NCBI GenBank assembly: GCA_946546945.1
Contig: CAMNOU010000003.1
Span: 1-64,000 of the forward strand
Direction of reading: 5' to 3'
Source: an uncultured Lachnospiraceae bacterium
Lineage (GTDB): Bacteria > Bacillota > Clostridia > Lachnospirales > Lachnospiraceae
DNA length: 64,000 nt
Shown here: in pieces, positions 7,007 through 15,957 of the stretch
Layout: every line of letters starts with the position of its first letter
Numbering within the stretch: the first letter of the stretch is position 1
Made by a program: the position numbers and the translations under genes
The notes under the pieces: model-generated
What the model was told of the DNA's origin: nothing
Seen by the model: only the letters and a program-made list of their open reading frames with translations
Databases searched by the model: none

Positions 7007-8290
7007 CTACTGTTTTTCTTTCAGGATTTCGATTGCTTTCTGGATCTGGTTATCCAGCTCATGCGTATACTTTTCGCCTTCTTCTCCCAGAAACTGATAT
7101 TCGATTTCCACATCGGGTGTGATGCCGATTCCCTGAATACAGGTGCCTCCGGGCGTAAAATAGCGGTGTGTCGTCAGCTTGATGGCGCTGCCGTCATCCA
7201 GGCTGCGCACGGACTGCACTACTCCCTTTCCGTATGTGGTCGTTCCGACAATCGTGCCGGCCCCCCGGTCCTGAATAGCCCCTGCGAATATTTCAGAGGC
7301 GCTTGCGCTGTATCCGTTGACCAGAACAACAAGCGGTATATCCAGGGACTTCTCATCCGTTGAGTAGATTTCATCTTTCTTACCTTCCCTGTCTTCCGTG
7401 TAAACGATCAGACCTTCCGGAAGGATCTCATCCAGCATGTCACAGGCTGTCGTCAGAACTCCTCCCGGATTCATCCGAAGATCGATGATCACAGAATTCA
7501 TTCCTTCTGAAGATAATTCCGCAAGCGCGTCTGAGAATTGCTGTGTAGTCGCATCGGTGAATTCGGATACGGAAATATAGCCGATTCCATCTGACAGCAT
7601 CTCGCTCTCAACGGTAGGCAGTGACATCTTTCTGCGGGAGACATCACAGCTCATTTTTTCGCTGCCCCTGTAGAATTCCAGATGTACCGTTGTGTTCTCC
7701 TCTCCGCGGATATGGCTGACTACCTCCGCAAGTTCCATGGAAGAGGTATCATAATCATCTACGCGTATGATCATATCCCCCTCCTGAAGACCCGCTTCCT
7801 CAGCCGGAGTTCCTTCATACACATGAACGATCGTAACAGCCATTGTCTCCTCATCCTGCTGCAGACTGGCTCCTATTCCGGAGTAGGAACCCTCCAGTGT
7901 TGTTTCAAAGAGTTCTTTGTATTCCTCCGGTGTATAATAGCAGGAATAAACATCCAGATTGTCAAACAGGCCCTGATACAGTCCGTTCCGGATTTCCTCT
8001 ACATCCACATCCTCGTAGTAATTCTCCTGAATAAAGGATGAAAGTGCCTCTACCTTTCTCTCCGTTTCCCTGTCGAGAAGCGCCTGGTTCTTTCCATAAG
8101 AGACTCCGGCCCGGGGAATGACTGAGAAAACCAGCGTCACTACCAGTGCGGCGATGATCACCCCTGCCAGAAAACCTTTCGCAAATCCCCGGTTTTTCCT
8201 GTTCCCGGAATCCTGATTCATTTTTACATTATTGTCTGTCCCCGGCTGTGCATTCCTCTCCGGTTCCAGACCATTCCTATTCTCATCCAT
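7007..8290 (-). CDS. ctpA: Carboxy-terminal processing protease (S41, PDZ)
   Basis: A 427-residue periplasm-facing serine protease. After a hydrophilic 35-residue cytoplasmic start comes one membrane segment (about 36-58), a PDZ domain (about 130-215; GIGASL, GLQEGDMIIRVDD) and the S41 catalytic domain. The catalytic Ser is S330 in NGYSASASE and the Lys K355 in TTYGKG, 25 residues apart as in the Tsp/CtpA family. The last residues form an acidic helix. It lies directly after ftsE-ftsX in the same direction, suggesting a role in envelope or division protein processing. Confidence 0.93.
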   Translation of the reverse strand: MDENRNGLEPERNAQPGTDNNVKMNQDSGNRKNRGFAKGFLAGVIIAALVVTLVFSVIPRAGVSYGKNQALLDRETERKVEALSSFIQENYYEDVDVEEIRNGLYQGLFDNLDVYSCYYTPEEYKELFETTLEGSYSGIGASLQQDEETMAVTIVHVYEGTPAEEAGLQEGDMIIRVDDYDTSSMELAEVVSHIRGEENTTVHLEFYRGSEKMSCDVSRRKMSLPTVESEMLSDGIGYISVSEFTDATTQQFSDALAELSSEGMNSVIIDLRMNPGGVLTTACDMLDEILPEGLIVYTEDREGKKDEIYSTDEKSLDIPLVVLVNGYSASASEIFAGAIQDRGAGTIVGTTTYGKGVVQSVRSLDDGSAIKLTTHRYFTPGGTCIQGIGITPDVEIEYQFLGEEGEKYTHELDNQIQKAIEILKEKQ

Positions 8291-8338
8291 AATACTGTAC
8301 TATGCCCCGACAGAACCATTTATGAATCAATTCATCTT

Positions 8339-9247
8339 CTAAACGTTGATGTGTTTGTGAACGGTAATCCGGCTGCCAAGATACCCGATTCCGACTCCCA
8401 GGATCAATCCCACCGGAAGCAATATGATAAACACAGTATTTTCCGGGATAAAATTGATCATGTTGCTCAGGAATCCGAACCGCTCTCCCACATAGGTAAT
8501 GACTTTTCCATACATGGAATACAGAATCGCCAGCGGAATAATCGCCCCCACAAGGCCGATCAGGATACCCTCTACGATAAACGGCGCCCGTACAAAATAA
8601 TCCGTCGCTCCGATCATCTTCATGATACCGATCTCTTCTTTCCGGACAGTGATACCGGTACGGACTGTATTGCTGATCAGGAATACAGCGACACAGATCA
8701 ATATGACAATAATAACGATCGATATCGCTCCGATCAGTTTATTTACATCAGACAGCGTATTGGCCACTGTCTCCGACTGCCGGACCCTGCTGACGCCATC
8801 CAGGCTTTCCAGGTGTTCCACAAGTCCCTGCTGCTGCGCAATATCCTCCATGTAGATCTCGTAGTTCGAATCATTCGCCAGGGGGTTATCTGTTCCGAAT
8901 GCGGCTGCCGCATCCTCGTTTCCTTCAAAATACTCCAGCTTATACTCTTCCCATGCCTCATCGGCAGAAACATAATTGAAGCTGGCTACTTCCTCACTCG
9001 CAGCAATCTCTTTTCCAATCGCATCGATCCTCTGCTGTGTCGTTCCGTCTTCAAAAAATACCGTGATTGCAACCCCGGACTCAACATCCTTTACAACTCC
9101 CTGAAAATTCACAATCATGGCGTAAAATACGCCGAATAAGAATATACAGGCTGCCATCGTTGCAATAGAGGCAATGGAAAAGACTTTATTTGTCCAGACG
9201 TTTTTGATTCCCTCTTTGAGTGTATAGCCAAATGTACTAATTTTCAT
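8339..9247 (-). CDS. ftsX: Cell division ABC permease FtsX
   Basis: A 302-residue FtsX: N-terminal helix around 18-40, a large extracellular loop (about 45-165), then three membrane helices near the C-terminus, the classic four-helix plan. The start is ATG 9247 with GGGAGG 8 bases upstream. This overlaps the ftsE stop by about 11 bases, so the two are translationally coupled. FtsEX transmits ATP hydrolysis to peptidoglycan hydrolases (CwlO in Bacillus, PcsB in streptococci). A CwlO-like NlpC/P60 protein is encoded at 15958-17355. Confidence 0.95.
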   Translation of the reverse strand: MKISTFGYTLKEGIKNVWTNKVFSIASIATMAACIFLFGVFYAMIVNFQGVVKDVESGVAITVFFEDGTTQQRIDAIGKEIAASEEVASFNYVSADEAWEEYKLEYFEGNEDAAAAFGTDNPLANDSNYEIYMEDIAQQQGLVEHLESLDGVSRVRQSETVANTLSDVNKLIGAISIVIIVILICVAVFLISNTVRTGITVRKEEIGIMKMIGATDYFVRAPFIVEGILIGLVGAIIPLAILYSMYGKVITYVGERFGFLSNMINFIPENTVFIILLPVGLILGVGIGYLGSRITVHKHINV

Positions 9248-9923
9248 AATCGATACCTCCCAGTTGCACATCGCCGACAACATGTCCCTGCTGGAGGGTG
9301 ATCACTCGCTTCTGCATAGCAGTAACGATCTCCATATTATGACTTACGACCAGAACCGTTGTTCCACGCTGATTGATTTCTTCAAGCAATTTCATGATTT
9401 CCCACGCATTACCCGGGTCAAGATTACCGGTAGGCTCGTCCGCCAGCAAAATCTTCGGTTCATTGACCAGTGCTCTTGCGATTGCCACACGCTGCTGCTC
9501 ACCTCCGGATAACTGATGCGGTTTGGAACGGTATTTCGCAGCCAGTCCCACCAGGGAAAGCACCTTCGGCACCTTCTTTCGGATGGAACGGTTCGATGCA
9601 TTGATCGCTCTTTGGGCAAATGCAACATTGTCATAAACATTCTTATCCTTTAAAAGGCGGAAATCCTGAAAGACACATCCGATGTTTCTGCGAAAATACG
9701 GAACCTGTCTGTGACGGATCTTTGCGAGATTCTTCTTGTTGATCATGATTGTTCCGGATGTCGGCTCCAGCTCTTTTAAAAGCAGCTTGATCAGAGTTGA
9801 CTTTCCCGATCCGCTGTCCCCGACAACGAACACAAATTCACCCGCTTCGATATTAATATTCACATCCTTCAGGGCTACCGTGCCGTTCGGATAACTCATG
9901 CTGACTTTGTTTAATATTATCAC
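9237..9923 (-). CDS. ftsE: Cell division ABC ATPase FtsE
   Basis: A 228-residue ABC ATPase: Walker A GDSGSGKST at 35-43, signature LSGGEQQRVAIARAL, Walker B ILLADEPTGNLD and the His switch VVSHN. The start codon is GTG at 9923 with AGGAGG 7 bases upstream. It is the first gene of ftsE-ftsX, 21 bases after the regulator gene at 9945, and all read leftward. Confidence 0.95.
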   Translation of the reverse strand: MIILNKVSMSYPNGTVALKDVNINIEAGEFVFVVGDSGSGKSTLIKLLLKELEPTSGTIMINKKNLAKIRHRQVPYFRRNIGCVFQDFRLLKDKNVYDNVAFAQRAINASNRSIRKKVPKVLSLVGLAAKYRSKPHQLSGGEQQRVAIARALVNEPKILLADEPTGNLDPGNAWEIMKLLEEINQRGTTVLVVSHNMEIVTAMQKRVITLQQGHVVGDVQLGGIDYEN

Positions 9924-9944
9924 TTTTATTCCTCCTGCATGCTC

Positions 9945-11027
9945 TTAATAATCCAGTGACTCCATGTATTTCATGTATTTTACGACCATAAGCGCAATTT
10001 TAAAGGTAATGGCATCTTCAAATACCCGCAGATCCAGACCCGTGCTTTTCTGAAGTTTATCCAGTCTGTAGACCAGCGTATTGCGGTGAATATACAGCTG
10101 CCTGGAAGTCTCGGATACATTCAGGCTGTTTTCAAAAAACTTATTGATCGTAATCAGTGTCTCCTCATCAAACTCATCCGGAGATTTCCCGTCAAAAATC
10201 TCGCGTATGAACATTTTACACAGCGGAATAGGCAGCTGATAAATCAGCCGTCCGATTCCTAATGTAGAATACGCTATAATATTGCGTTCCTCAAAAAAGA
10301 TCTTGCCGACATCCAGTGCCATGTGTGCTTCCTTATAGGACCGGGAGACCTCCTTGATCTCATTGACGACCGTCCCGTACGCAATATGAACAGAAGTATC
10401 CCCGCGGAACAGGCTGTAGATCACCTCAGCCGTTTTATACAGATCCTCGTTGGAATACTCATGCCCGACTTCTTTCACCACAATAATGTTCTTCTCATCC
10501 ACGGCAGTCACAAAATCCTGTGCCTTCCCCTCAAAAATGCTGCGGACGCGGTCCAATTCATTTCCTTCTCTGTCATGATTGGCCTCTATTATATATACCA
10601 CTCTTCGTACATCAGTTTCAATATGTAATTTTTTTGCACGATTATAAATATCCACAAGAAGCAGATTATCCAGCAGGAGATTCTTGATGAAGTTATCCTT
10701 ATCGAACCTTTCCTTGTAGGCAATCAAAAGATTCTGTATCTGAAAGCTGGCGATTTTCCCGACCATATAAACATCATCGCTGTCGCCGTTGGCCAGAAGC
10801 ACGTACTCCAGCTGGTGTTCATCAAACACCTTGAAAAACTGGCATCCGGAAACCACCTGACTGTCAGCCGGTGAATCTACAAATACGACAGCCGGCCCAA
10901 GATAACGGTCCGCATCTGAAAAAGTTGTGGCCAGAATCTTCCCTTCAATATCAATCACACATAAATCAACCCTTGTAATTTCTTTCAGGCCATCGATCGT
11001 CGTCTGCAGAATCTGATTCGATATCAT
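9945..11027 (-). CDS. CdaR/PucR-family transcriptional regulator upstream of ftsEX
   Basis: A 360-residue protein with the PucR/CdaR C-terminal helix-turn-helix (LNVSETSRQLYIHRNTLVYRLDKLQKSTGLDLR). The N-terminal region has a sensor-like alpha/beta domain (VDLCVIDIEGKILATT), as in CdaR-type sugar-diacid or PucR purine regulators. The start is ATG 11027 with AGGGGGG upstream. It lies only 21 bases before ftsE on the same strand, so it may be co-transcribed with the division genes. Ligand and targets are unknown. Confidence 0.85.
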   Translation of the reverse strand: MISNQILQTTIDGLKEITRVDLCVIDIEGKILATTFSDADRYLGPAVVFVDSPADSQVVSGCQFFKVFDEHQLEYVLLANGDSDDVYMVGKIASFQIQNLLIAYKERFDKDNFIKNLLLDNLLLVDIYNRAKKLHIETDVRRVVYIIEANHDREGNELDRVRSIFEGKAQDFVTAVDEKNIIVVKEVGHEYSNEDLYKTAEVIYSLFRGDTSVHIAYGTVVNEIKEVSRSYKEAHMALDVGKIFFEERNIIAYSTLGIGRLIYQLPIPLCKMFIREIFDGKSPDEFDEETLITINKFFENSLNVSETSRQLYIHRNTLVYRLDKLQKSTGLDLRVFEDAITFKIALMVVKYMKYMESLDY

Positions 11028-11057
11028 ACTATTCCCCCCTCTGGTAAAAATCCACAA

Positions 11058-11616
11058 TACACACCCACCGATTTATGAATAATCGTCGTCACTTGTATCT
11101 ATTTTAGTTAAAACACCCAAAAAAGTAAAGCCTTAAAGCAAAAAAAATTATGCATTTCATATAATTTCAGAAATAAATCATCATTTTTTCATCTTTCTCA
11201 ATGATATTTTAATGAATATGGCATCGTCGGCAGAGAAATTTCGACAGAAATGAGCAAACCCTGTCAAGAATTATTTTTGCATAATCGACAATATCGGCAA
11301 TCTACACAAAATATTTTTTTTCAACATAAAATGTTTCACAAAAAAAAATTTCATCTTCAAAGTTATCCACACATGGATTCCATGATTTTTCGCCATTTTA
11401 CAGACTTATACACAGAGTTATTCACATTATCCACATAAAACAGCATAAAAAATAGATCTTTTGCCTCTCTTCATCCGAAAAAATGTTCTGTGCATATGTC
11501 ATAAAAATGTCAATTTTTTACATGTGCAAATTCGACTTGTGCCGTCAGAAAGAAGCCTTTTTTTCGTTTGAATGTATAAAAAAGTCGTGAATTGTCAGAC
11601 TTTATTGCAAAGAATG
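11058..11616. other. AT-rich non-coding stretch upstream of the CdaR-like gene
   Basis: About 560 bases with no convincing gene; very AT-rich with many A and T runs. Its distinctive content is the DnaA-box cluster at 11363-11435. It must also hold the promoter for the regulator-ftsEX unit. Confidence 0.7.
11363..11435 (+). promoter_or_regulatory. Cluster of four DnaA boxes (TTATNCACA)
   Basis: TTATCCACA at 11363-11371, TTATACACA at 11406-11414, TTATTCACA at 11418-11426 and TTATCCACA at 11427-11435, all in the same orientation; the last two abut. All fit the DnaA consensus TTATNCACA. No dnaA or dnaN lies nearby and gene polarity does not change here, so this is more likely a DnaA-titrating or regulatory cluster than oriC. 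Confidence 0.7.
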
Positions 11617-11660
11617 CAAAAGGCCCGCCTCTGATTCGAAAATCAAATGCGGGTCTTTTC
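11617..11660 (-). terminator. Terminator of the penicillin-binding protein gene
   Basis: AAAAGACCCGCATTTGA pairs imperfectly with a CGGGCCTTTT arm on the minus strand, 27 bases after the stop; T-rich 3' arm. Confidence 0.8.
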
Positions 11661-11686
11661 GCGCACGCGGCGCTTATCAGCATAAA

Positions 11687-14263
11687 TCAGTGACCGGGTG
11701 CAGGGGTCTGCGTGCCCGGGGTCGAAGACGAATTGCCTTCTGCGGAAGGAGCCGTTCCTGTGTTATCCGTACCATTCGTGCCATCTTCGCCCTCAAGTCC
11801 GTTGAGGATTCCCTCGATCACACTGGGTGTCGTATGGATATTGCATTTCTCGCCGGGGATTTTGCTCGATCCTTTTACATAAGTTTTTGATGTCACCTTG
11901 TCTTCCGGGCAGAATGGTCCTGCGAGCATGCCGGATTCCGTACAAAGTTCAACCGTTACATGTCCCGGACAATAGTCTTCGGGAAGCGTGTCTTCCGTAA
12001 AATAATCAGTATATACATTGTAACAGCTGGATCCGGCCCGAAGTCCGGTCGTGGAACAGATCGAGCATTCTGCGATGCTGTCCGGTTTGTTAAAGCCGGG
12101 GTCATCCAGCCCCTCATGCAGTCTGGACATAACATTTTTCCAGAGAGTTTTTGCGTAATCCGTTGATTCCAGTTCTGAATTGTCATCATATCCTCCCCAC
12201 ACCGCACAGGTATAATAGGGAGAGAAACCTGTAAACCAGGCGTCACGCGCTGCTGTCGTAGTTCCGGTCTTGCCGGCAAGGGACATGCCATCAAATGCAG
12301 CACGCCGTCCTGTTCCGTACTTTACCACATCCTCCATGGCAGATATCAGCATATATGCGGTACTGTCTTTGATCACCCGATGCTCTTCCGGCTCCTTTTC
12401 CAGAAGCACGTTCCCGTCATGATCGAGGATCCTGGTATACAGAACCGGCTCGTGGTAAACGCCGCCGTCAGCAATTGCTGCATATGCAGCGGTAAGTTCC
12501 ATGTTTGTCACGCCGCCTTTGACACCTCCCAGCGGCAGCGCTTCTACTGCATCATCGTCAGCCAGCGTCGTGATTCCGAAATCTTTTGCTGACTGGAAGC
12601 ATTTTTCCAGTGTCACTTCACGGCTCGTTTTGATTGCGACCGTATTATAAGACTGTTGAATCGCATAGCGGATACTGACCCATCCATGGTATTTTCCATC
12701 TGCATTTCTTACGACCTTTCCATTTGCATATTCGACTTCCTCATCCAGAACCTCTGTGGCAAGTGTCACAATGTTCTCCTCTAATGCAGGTGCATAGGTC
12801 GTCAGGATCTTAAAAGTAGATCCCGGCTGTCTGGTGGTTCCGTAAGCTCTGTTCAGGGTCTTACTCGCGACCTTGTCTCCTCTTCCTCCAACAAGCGCCT
12901 TGACCTGGCCGGTGGCCTGATCGATCACAGTCAGAGCTGCCTGCGGCTGTGGTGTAAAGGTAACATTTTCACCAATGACCGTGCCTCCATCCTGCAGCAG
13001 ATATTCACGGTAGCCGTTGATTGCCTCCTGTGCATTCTCTTCACTGTAAAAGTTCAGGGAATCCTTGCCCAGTTCCGACTCCAGATAAGGCTTCATTGTC
13101 TGCTCATTATAATTGTTCAGCGAACCATCTTCTCCCTGAATCGTAAGCGCATAGGAGAAAGACACCTGACGGTCGATATCATAATTGGACTCGTCATTGA
13201 CGACCTCATCACATATTTCCTGAATATGCGGATCCTGTGTCGATGATATGGTAAGGCCGCCGCTGTAGAGCGCCTTATAGGCCTGTGCTTCCGAGTAACC
13301 GAGTTCTGACTGCAGATCCTTGATCACCTGTTCTGTCATGGCGTCGACAAAATAAGAAGTGATATTGGCCGGCCTGCTTTCATAAGCGATATTGGCATCA
13401 CTGATCCTGGTGTACACATCATCATTGAGAGCTTCCTCACACTGCTCTTTGGTGATGAACCCTTCTTTACACATATCTTCCAGAACTTTTCTCCTCCGCT
13501 CTCCGTTATCCTCCGGATGAGAAATCGGATTATACTTGGAGGGATTCTGAGTGATGGCAGCTATGACTGCACATTCAGAAAGGTTCAGTTCAGAAACATC
13601 CTTTCCGAAATATCGCATAGATGCCGCCTGCACACCCAGGGTATTCTGTCCGAGATTGATGGTGTTCAGGTAATTCTCCATAATCCAGTCCTTGGAGACT
13701 TCCTTCTCCAGCTCAACAGCAAGATACTGTTCCTGGATCTTTCTCTCAATACGTTCCTGTCTGGTCTCCGTGGTCCAGCCTTCAAACACATTGTTCTTCA
13801 GAAGCTGCTGTGTAATCGTGCTCGCACCCTCGCGAAACGATCCGGTCGTCACCCCGACGATGCCGGCACGGACGATTCCCTTCAGATCAATGCCGTTATG
13901 CTCATAAAATCTGGAATCTTCAATGGCCACAAACGCATGCTGCAGATCTGTCGGAATCTCATCCAGCGTCACATAGACCCTGTTGGAACCCGTTCCGATC
14001 AGCTGCGCTGTCGTATTGCCCTCTGCATCCAGAACAGTAGAAATATATCCGGATGGCGTTGCATCGATCGCACTGATGTCCGGTGTCTTTTTTAAAACAC
14101 TCATTACATAGTCATAGATACGATGCCCGGCATAGGATGTTCCTGCAATCAGACCAATTACCAGTACAATCAAAAGAATTGCAGTGACCTTGTTCCGGAC
14201 TGCGATTCCCTTTGACTTAAGATGTTTTCGTATTTTTATAACAGATCTTCTGCTATAGTTCAT
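11687..14263 (-). CDS. Class A penicillin-binding protein (PBP1A type)
   Basis: An 858-residue bifunctional peptidoglycan synthase. One N-terminal membrane anchor (about 26-45). The glycosyltransferase domain has catalytic Glu115 in EDSRFYEH and the motif GASTITQQLLKN near 146-157. The transpeptidase domain has S482-x-x-K485 (GSTFK), S538-Y-N540 and K665-T-G667. After it come paired Cys motifs (CSICSTTG, C-x-G) and a Gly/Ser/Thr/Pro-rich tail. The start ATG 14263 has AAAGGAG 8 bases upstream. It has its own promoter facing that of yigZ. Confidence 0.95.
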   Translation of the reverse strand: MNYSRRSVIKIRKHLKSKGIAVRNKVTAILLIVLVIGLIAGTSYAGHRIYDYVMSVLKKTPDISAIDATPSGYISTVLDAEGNTTAQLIGTGSNRVYVTLDEIPTDLQHAFVAIEDSRFYEHNGIDLKGIVRAGIVGVTTGSFREGASTITQQLLKNNVFEGWTTETRQERIERKIQEQYLAVELEKEVSKDWIMENYLNTINLGQNTLGVQAASMRYFGKDVSELNLSECAVIAAITQNPSKYNPISHPEDNGERRRKVLEDMCKEGFITKEQCEEALNDDVYTRISDANIAYESRPANITSYFVDAMTEQVIKDLQSELGYSEAQAYKALYSGGLTISSTQDPHIQEICDEVVNDESNYDIDRQVSFSYALTIQGEDGSLNNYNEQTMKPYLESELGKDSLNFYSEENAQEAINGYREYLLQDGGTVIGENVTFTPQPQAALTVIDQATGQVKALVGGRGDKVASKTLNRAYGTTRQPGSTFKILTTYAPALEENIVTLATEVLDEEVEYANGKVVRNADGKYHGWVSIRYAIQQSYNTVAIKTSREVTLEKCFQSAKDFGITTLADDDAVEALPLGGVKGGVTNMELTAAYAAIADGGVYHEPVLYTRILDHDGNVLLEKEPEEHRVIKDSTAYMLISAMEDVVKYGTGRRAAFDGMSLAGKTGTTTAARDAWFTGFSPYYTCAVWGGYDDNSELESTDYAKTLWKNVMSRLHEGLDDPGFNKPDSIAECSICSTTGLRAGSSCYNVYTDYFTEDTLPEDYCPGHVTVELCTESGMLAGPFCPEDKVTSKTYVKGSSKIPGEKCNIHTTPSVIEGILNGLEGEDGTNGTDNTGTAPSAEGNSSSTPGTQTPAPGH

Positions 14264-14303
14264 GACGAATCTCCTTTGAAGCGCGAAAAAACCTCCCTAA
14301 GTG

Positions 14304-14337
14304 TTCATATTATACCATTAATGTGCTATAATAGCAA
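14304..14337. promoter_or_regulatory. Face-to-face overlapping promoters for the PBP gene and yigZ
   Basis: Minus strand, toward the PBP gene: -35 TTGCTA (14332-14337), 17-base spacer, -10 TATAAT (14309-14314). Plus strand, toward yigZ: -35 TTCATA (14304-14309), 17-base spacer, -10 TATAAT (14327-14332). The two occupy the same 34 bases, so RNA polymerase can bind only one at a time. Confidence 0.65.
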
Positions 14338-14365
14338 GAAAACCAGTCAAAAGGAGTCATCAGGC

Positions 14366-15019
14366 ATGTCTTATAAAACCGTCCATATCGGTGGTCAGGG
14401 CGAAATCGAAGAGAAAAAATCCCGCTTTATAGCAACTGTTCAGCCGGTTTCCAGTGAGGCAGAAGCACTCGCGTTTCTTGCGAAAATCAAAAAACAGTAC
14501 TGGGATGCCCGCCATAATTGCTATGCCTATACGATCGGGAAGGCGAATGAGCTTATGCGCAGCAGTGATGACGGAGAACCCGGCGGCACAGCCGGACGGC
14601 CAATTCTTGAAGTGCTGGTCAAATCAGATATTCATGACTGTATCATCGTTGTGACGCGTTATTTTGGCGGTACTCTGCTCGGAACGGGAGGTCTTGTGCG
14701 GGCTTATCAGAAAGCTGCGCAGGCCGGTCTGGCAGACAGCGTGATTATCGAGAAAGTGACCGGCCGGAAGATGACGATCCGTACAGATTACAATGGAATC
14801 GGCAAACTGCAGTATCTGCTTGCCAAAGACAAAATAACCGCTTTGGACACACGCTATACCGACTCCGTTGAAATAGATGTCATTGTGCCTGCTGTTGATT
14901 ATCAGAAGTTCTGTGATACCATCACAGAGGCTACCAACGCAAAGGCTGTCATCATTCCGGGCGATCTGGCCGAGTATGCAGATGCCGGCGGGGAGATTCT
15001 TATTTTTGATGAATACTAG
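14366..15019 (+). CDS. yigZ: YigZ/IMPACT family protein
   Basis: A 217-residue protein of the UPF0029/YigZ family, related to eukaryotic IMPACT. The N-terminal domain has the family marks EEKKSRFIATVQPV, DARHNCYAY, SDDGEPGGTAGRP and TRYFGGTLLGTGGLVRAY; the C-terminal part is the small ferredoxin-like DUF1949 domain. The start is ATG 14366, preceded by AAGGAG at a 9-base spacing; the open frame continues upstream but without a binding site. Function is poorly known; links to ribosome and translation control are from the literature on IMPACT homologues. Confidence 0.92.
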   Translation: MSYKTVHIGGQGEIEEKKSRFIATVQPVSSEAEALAFLAKIKKQYWDARHNCYAYTIGKANELMRSSDDGEPGGTAGRPILEVLVKSDIHDCIIVVTRYFGGTLLGTGGLVRAYQKAAQAGLADSVIIEKVTGRKMTIRTDYNGIGKLQYLLAKDKITALDTRYTDSVEIDVIVPAVDYQKFCDTITEATNAKAVIIPGDLAEYADAGGEILIFDEY

Positions 15020-15036
15020 ATAAAGGATGGAACTCT

Positions 15037-15873
15037 ATGTTGAAATTAGGAGAAAAACAAGTATTAACAGTGGTGAAATTAGTAGACTTCGGCGCTTATC
15101 TCAGCGAAAGCCAGAATGATGAGCAAAGGGTTCTTCTCCCTTCCCGGCAGCTGCCGGAGGGGTGTCAGCTGCACGATAAGATCGAAGTCTTTTTATATAA
15201 GGATTCCCGGGACCGCCTGATCGCAACAACCAGAGAACCGCGCCTTACAATCGGCAGCGTTGCGCTGCTGAGGGTAGCTCAGGTGACGAAAATCGGCGCG
15301 TTTCTGGACTGGGGACTGGAAAAGGATCTGCTGCTCCCCTACAAAGAACAGCTCCGGCCGCTGCATGAAAATGAGGAGATCCTGGTCACGCTGTATATTG
15401 ATAAAAGCAGCCGTCTGTGTGCAACCATGAAGGGGCTGTACCATCTTCTTTCTCTGAACTCCCCCTACCGCAAAGATGATACCGTGTCAGGAAGGATCTA
15501 TGAGTTCAGCCATAATTTCGGCACCTTTGTTGCTGTTGACGATCAGTACTCTGCTCTGATTCCCCCTTTTGAAAATACGGGCAGTTTAAAAATCGGCGAC
15601 ATTGTTACGGCAAAGGTAAAAAATGTAAAAGAAGACGGCAAGCTTGACCTGACCATCCGTGAGAAGGCATATGTTCAGATGAATGAGGATGCAAAAGAGG
15701 TATTAAAACTGATCGGCGAATATGGCGGAGTGCTCCCCTTCAACGACAAAGTCTCACCGGAAATCATACAGCGGGAAGCACATATGAGTAAAAATGCGTT
15801 TAAAAGAGCTGTCGGTCATCTTTACAAAGAGCGTCTGATCGAGTTTACCGAAAAAGGTATTCGTCTCCTGTAA
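15037..15873 (+). CDS. cvfB: S1-domain RNA-binding protein, CvfB family
   Basis: A 278-residue protein made of S1-like OB folds followed by a winged helix. First S1-like module about 1-65 (VLTVVKLVDFGAYL), second about 66-130 (ALLRVAQVTKIGAFLDWGLEKDLLLP), third about 148-210 (GRIYEFSHNFGTFVAV), and a C-terminal winged-helix region (HMSKNAFKRAVGHLYKERLIEF). This matches the conserved virulence factor B group of Firmicutes. It starts 17 bases after yigZ with AAAGGA upstream, so the two form an operon ending at 15903-15942. Confidence 0.9.
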   Translation: MLKLGEKQVLTVVKLVDFGAYLSESQNDEQRVLLPSRQLPEGCQLHDKIEVFLYKDSRDRLIATTREPRLTIGSVALLRVAQVTKIGAFLDWGLEKDLLLPYKEQLRPLHENEEILVTLYIDKSSRLCATMKGLYHLLSLNSPYRKDDTVSGRIYEFSHNFGTFVAVDDQYSALIPPFENTGSLKIGDIVTAKVKNVKEDGKLDLTIREKAYVQMNEDAKEVLKLIGEYGGVLPFNDKVSPEIIQREAHMSKNAFKRAVGHLYKERLIEFTEKGIRLL

Positions 15874-15902
15874 ATATCTGATTCCCAATGATACATAAAA
15901 AG

Positions 15903-15942
15903 AACCTGAAGAATGCTGCGTTCACATTCTTCAGGTTTTTTG
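15903..15942. terminator. Bidirectional terminator between cvfB and the NlpC/P60 gene
   Basis: AACCTGAAGAATG/CATTCTTCAGGTT, a perfect 13-bp stem with A-run before and T-run after, serving both convergent units. Confidence 0.9.
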
Positions 15943-15957
15943 TTTAACTCTTTATGA

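Noticed and set aside
11058-11616. Chromosomal replication origin
   Set aside because: DnaA boxes are present, but no dnaA, dnaN, rpmH or gidA-type genes and no change of gene polarity; kept only as a DnaA-box cluster.
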